A stretch of DNA of 47,904 nt from a virus. The stretch covers positions 1 through 47,904 of the IMG/VR virus record IMGVR_UViG_3300022745_000045, one strand, 5' to 3'. Shown piece by piece: positions 47,328 to 47,904 of the stretch; position 1 is the first letter of the stretch; the number at the start of each line of letters is the position of its first letter. Position numbers and translations under genes: made by a program. Below the pieces are notes generated by a model. That model searched no databases. It saw nothing but the letters and a program-made list of their open reading frames with translations, and was not told where the DNA came from.

Positions 47328-47904
47328 GCGCCGCTGAGTACTCCGTTCCGCCCGGTCGGGCACTGATGCTCCGCACGTGCGCGCCGGGCATGCGCGGGAT
47401 CGTGTTGCCGTCGCGAAACTTCATTTGGCCTATCTCGGGCCCGGTCGAGGCGCAGGACTGGGACCCGCGCCCTGTGTGTGGCTACGGCCTGCACGGCCTG
47501 TTGTGGGGCGAGGGGCGCGCGTGCGAGTTGCGGCTACAAGACGACTCGGTATGGGTTGTTTTCGAGGTCGATGAGGCCAGCGTGGTCAAGCTCGATGGCG
47601 GCGCAAAACACAAGGCGCCGCGCGGGATCGTGCGGTTCGTCGGCAAGCGAGACGATGCAGTCGCTTTCATGCAGGCGCACTCGCCCGCCGGGAAGCTGTG
47701 CGTTTTTGGCACGGCGACCGCGGGCGACGGCGGCACGGCGACCGCGGGCGAGAGCGGCACGGCGACCGCGGGCGAGAGCGGCACGGCGACCGCGGGCGAG
47801 AGCGGCACGGCGACCGCGGGCCACGGCGGCACGGCGACCGCGGGCTACGGCGGCACGGCGACCGCGGGCCACGGCGGCACGGCGACCGCGGGCGAGAGCG
47901 GCAC
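47324..47904 (+). CDS. DUF7666-like protein with octapeptide repeats (partial, N-terminal part)
   Basis: The N-terminal domain (about 127 residues) contains VCGYGLHGLLWGEGRACE, a pattern of phage proteins I place, with some doubt, in the DUF7666 group. From 47708 it becomes octapeptide repeats GTATAGxx, with xx = DG, ES, ES, ES, HG, YG, HG, ES. It continues at 1-174. Repeats of 8 residues with regular Gly, Thr and Ala suggest a narrow beta-solenoid or other stacked fold. GTG start overlapping the previous stop. Confidence 0.75.
   Translation, partial: MSAAEYSVPPGRALMLRTCAPGMRGIVLPSRNFIWPISGPVEAQDWDPRPVCGYGLHGLLWGEGRACELRLQDDSVWVVFEVDEASVVKLDGGAKHKAPRGIVRFVGKRDDAVAFMQAHSPAGKLCVFGTATAGDGGTATAGESGTATAGESGTATAGESGTATAGHGGTATAGYGGTATAGHGGTATAGESG
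47708..47904 (+). repeat. 24-bp in-frame tandem repeats
   Basis: Eight full units of 24 bases plus a partial one. Only the last two codons of each unit vary (GAC GGC, GAG AGC, CAC GGC, TAC GGC). The unit also occurs at 4-27. Array length could change by slippage without breaking the frame. Confidence 0.95.

Noticed and set aside
47708-47904. 24-bp repeats as a CRISPR array
   Set aside because: Units are contiguous with no spacers and are in frame within a protein.
1-47904. tRNA genes, integrase with att sites, or Mu-type transposase
   Set aside because: I looked for cloverleaf-like segments and for tyrosine/serine recombinase or DDE motifs among the genes and found none I could support; a profile search could still find divergent ones.

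Overview
The window is the near-complete genome of a tailed phage with a contractile tail (myovirus-like), high in GC, using many GTG starts, with almost every gene pair joined by a 4-base ATGA or GTGA overlap. Both ends of the window lie inside the same 24-bp repeat of one gene (start at 47324, tail at 1-174). The molecule is therefore probably circular, or circularly permuted, and the assembly was cut inside the repeat. Two predicted lipoproteins and the lysis genes suggest a Gram-negative, high-GC host (for example Myxococcota or a proteobacterium); this is an inference. I see no tRNA, rRNA, CRISPR array, integrase or transposase.

Layout. (1) 1-6749, plus strand: small accessory genes, mostly unknown, with a MazG/PRA-PH-like pyrophosphohydrolase. 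Several of these genes carry apparent one-base homopolymer frameshifts. (2) 6751-32254, minus strand, transcribed from 32254 down: terminase small and large subunits, Mu-like portal (gp29), gpF, gpI-type protease/scaffold, decoration protein, gpT major capsid, gp36, virion morphogenesis protein, tail terminator, DUF2586-type sheath, tube, tail chaperones with a -1 frameshift, a short tape measure, baseplate proteins (gpV-like spike, gp25-like, J-like), tail fibre proteins, a glycine-rich adhesin-like protein, and a lysis block (holin candidates, lipoprotein, glucosaminidase-type endolysin). (3) 32404-34024, plus strand: a small gene and a GT-A-like glycosyltransferase with a helical-repeat tail. 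(4) 34026-41071, minus strand: the replication operon, starting with an XRE regulator and including a dual-specificity-phosphatase-like enzyme, a replication initiator, DnaB helicase, a sigma-4/winged-helix regulator, a PPC-motif protein and a RusA-like candidate. (5) 41079-41607: a control region with two promoters whose -35/-10 spacers each hold the same 16-bp imperfect palindrome, flanking a lipoprotein gene. (6) 41797-44868, plus strand: the recombination operon (RecT-like annealing protein, Cas4/RecB-like nuclease with a four-cysteine cluster, SSB-like protein). (7) 44873-46961: a group II intron in antisense orientation. (8) 47049-47904: a small gene and the repeat protein.

The most striking content is three self-splicing elements in one phage. 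The large terminase is split by two inteins, a class 3 (W-C-T) intein inside Walker A and a class 1 mini-intein immediately before Walker B, and a hairpin-associated group II intron sits between early genes. A Mu-type head is combined with a DnaB-type replication module and no Mu transposition genes. How packaging depends on double protein splicing, and how the shared operators switch the leftward and rightward early operons, are the main biological questions raised.
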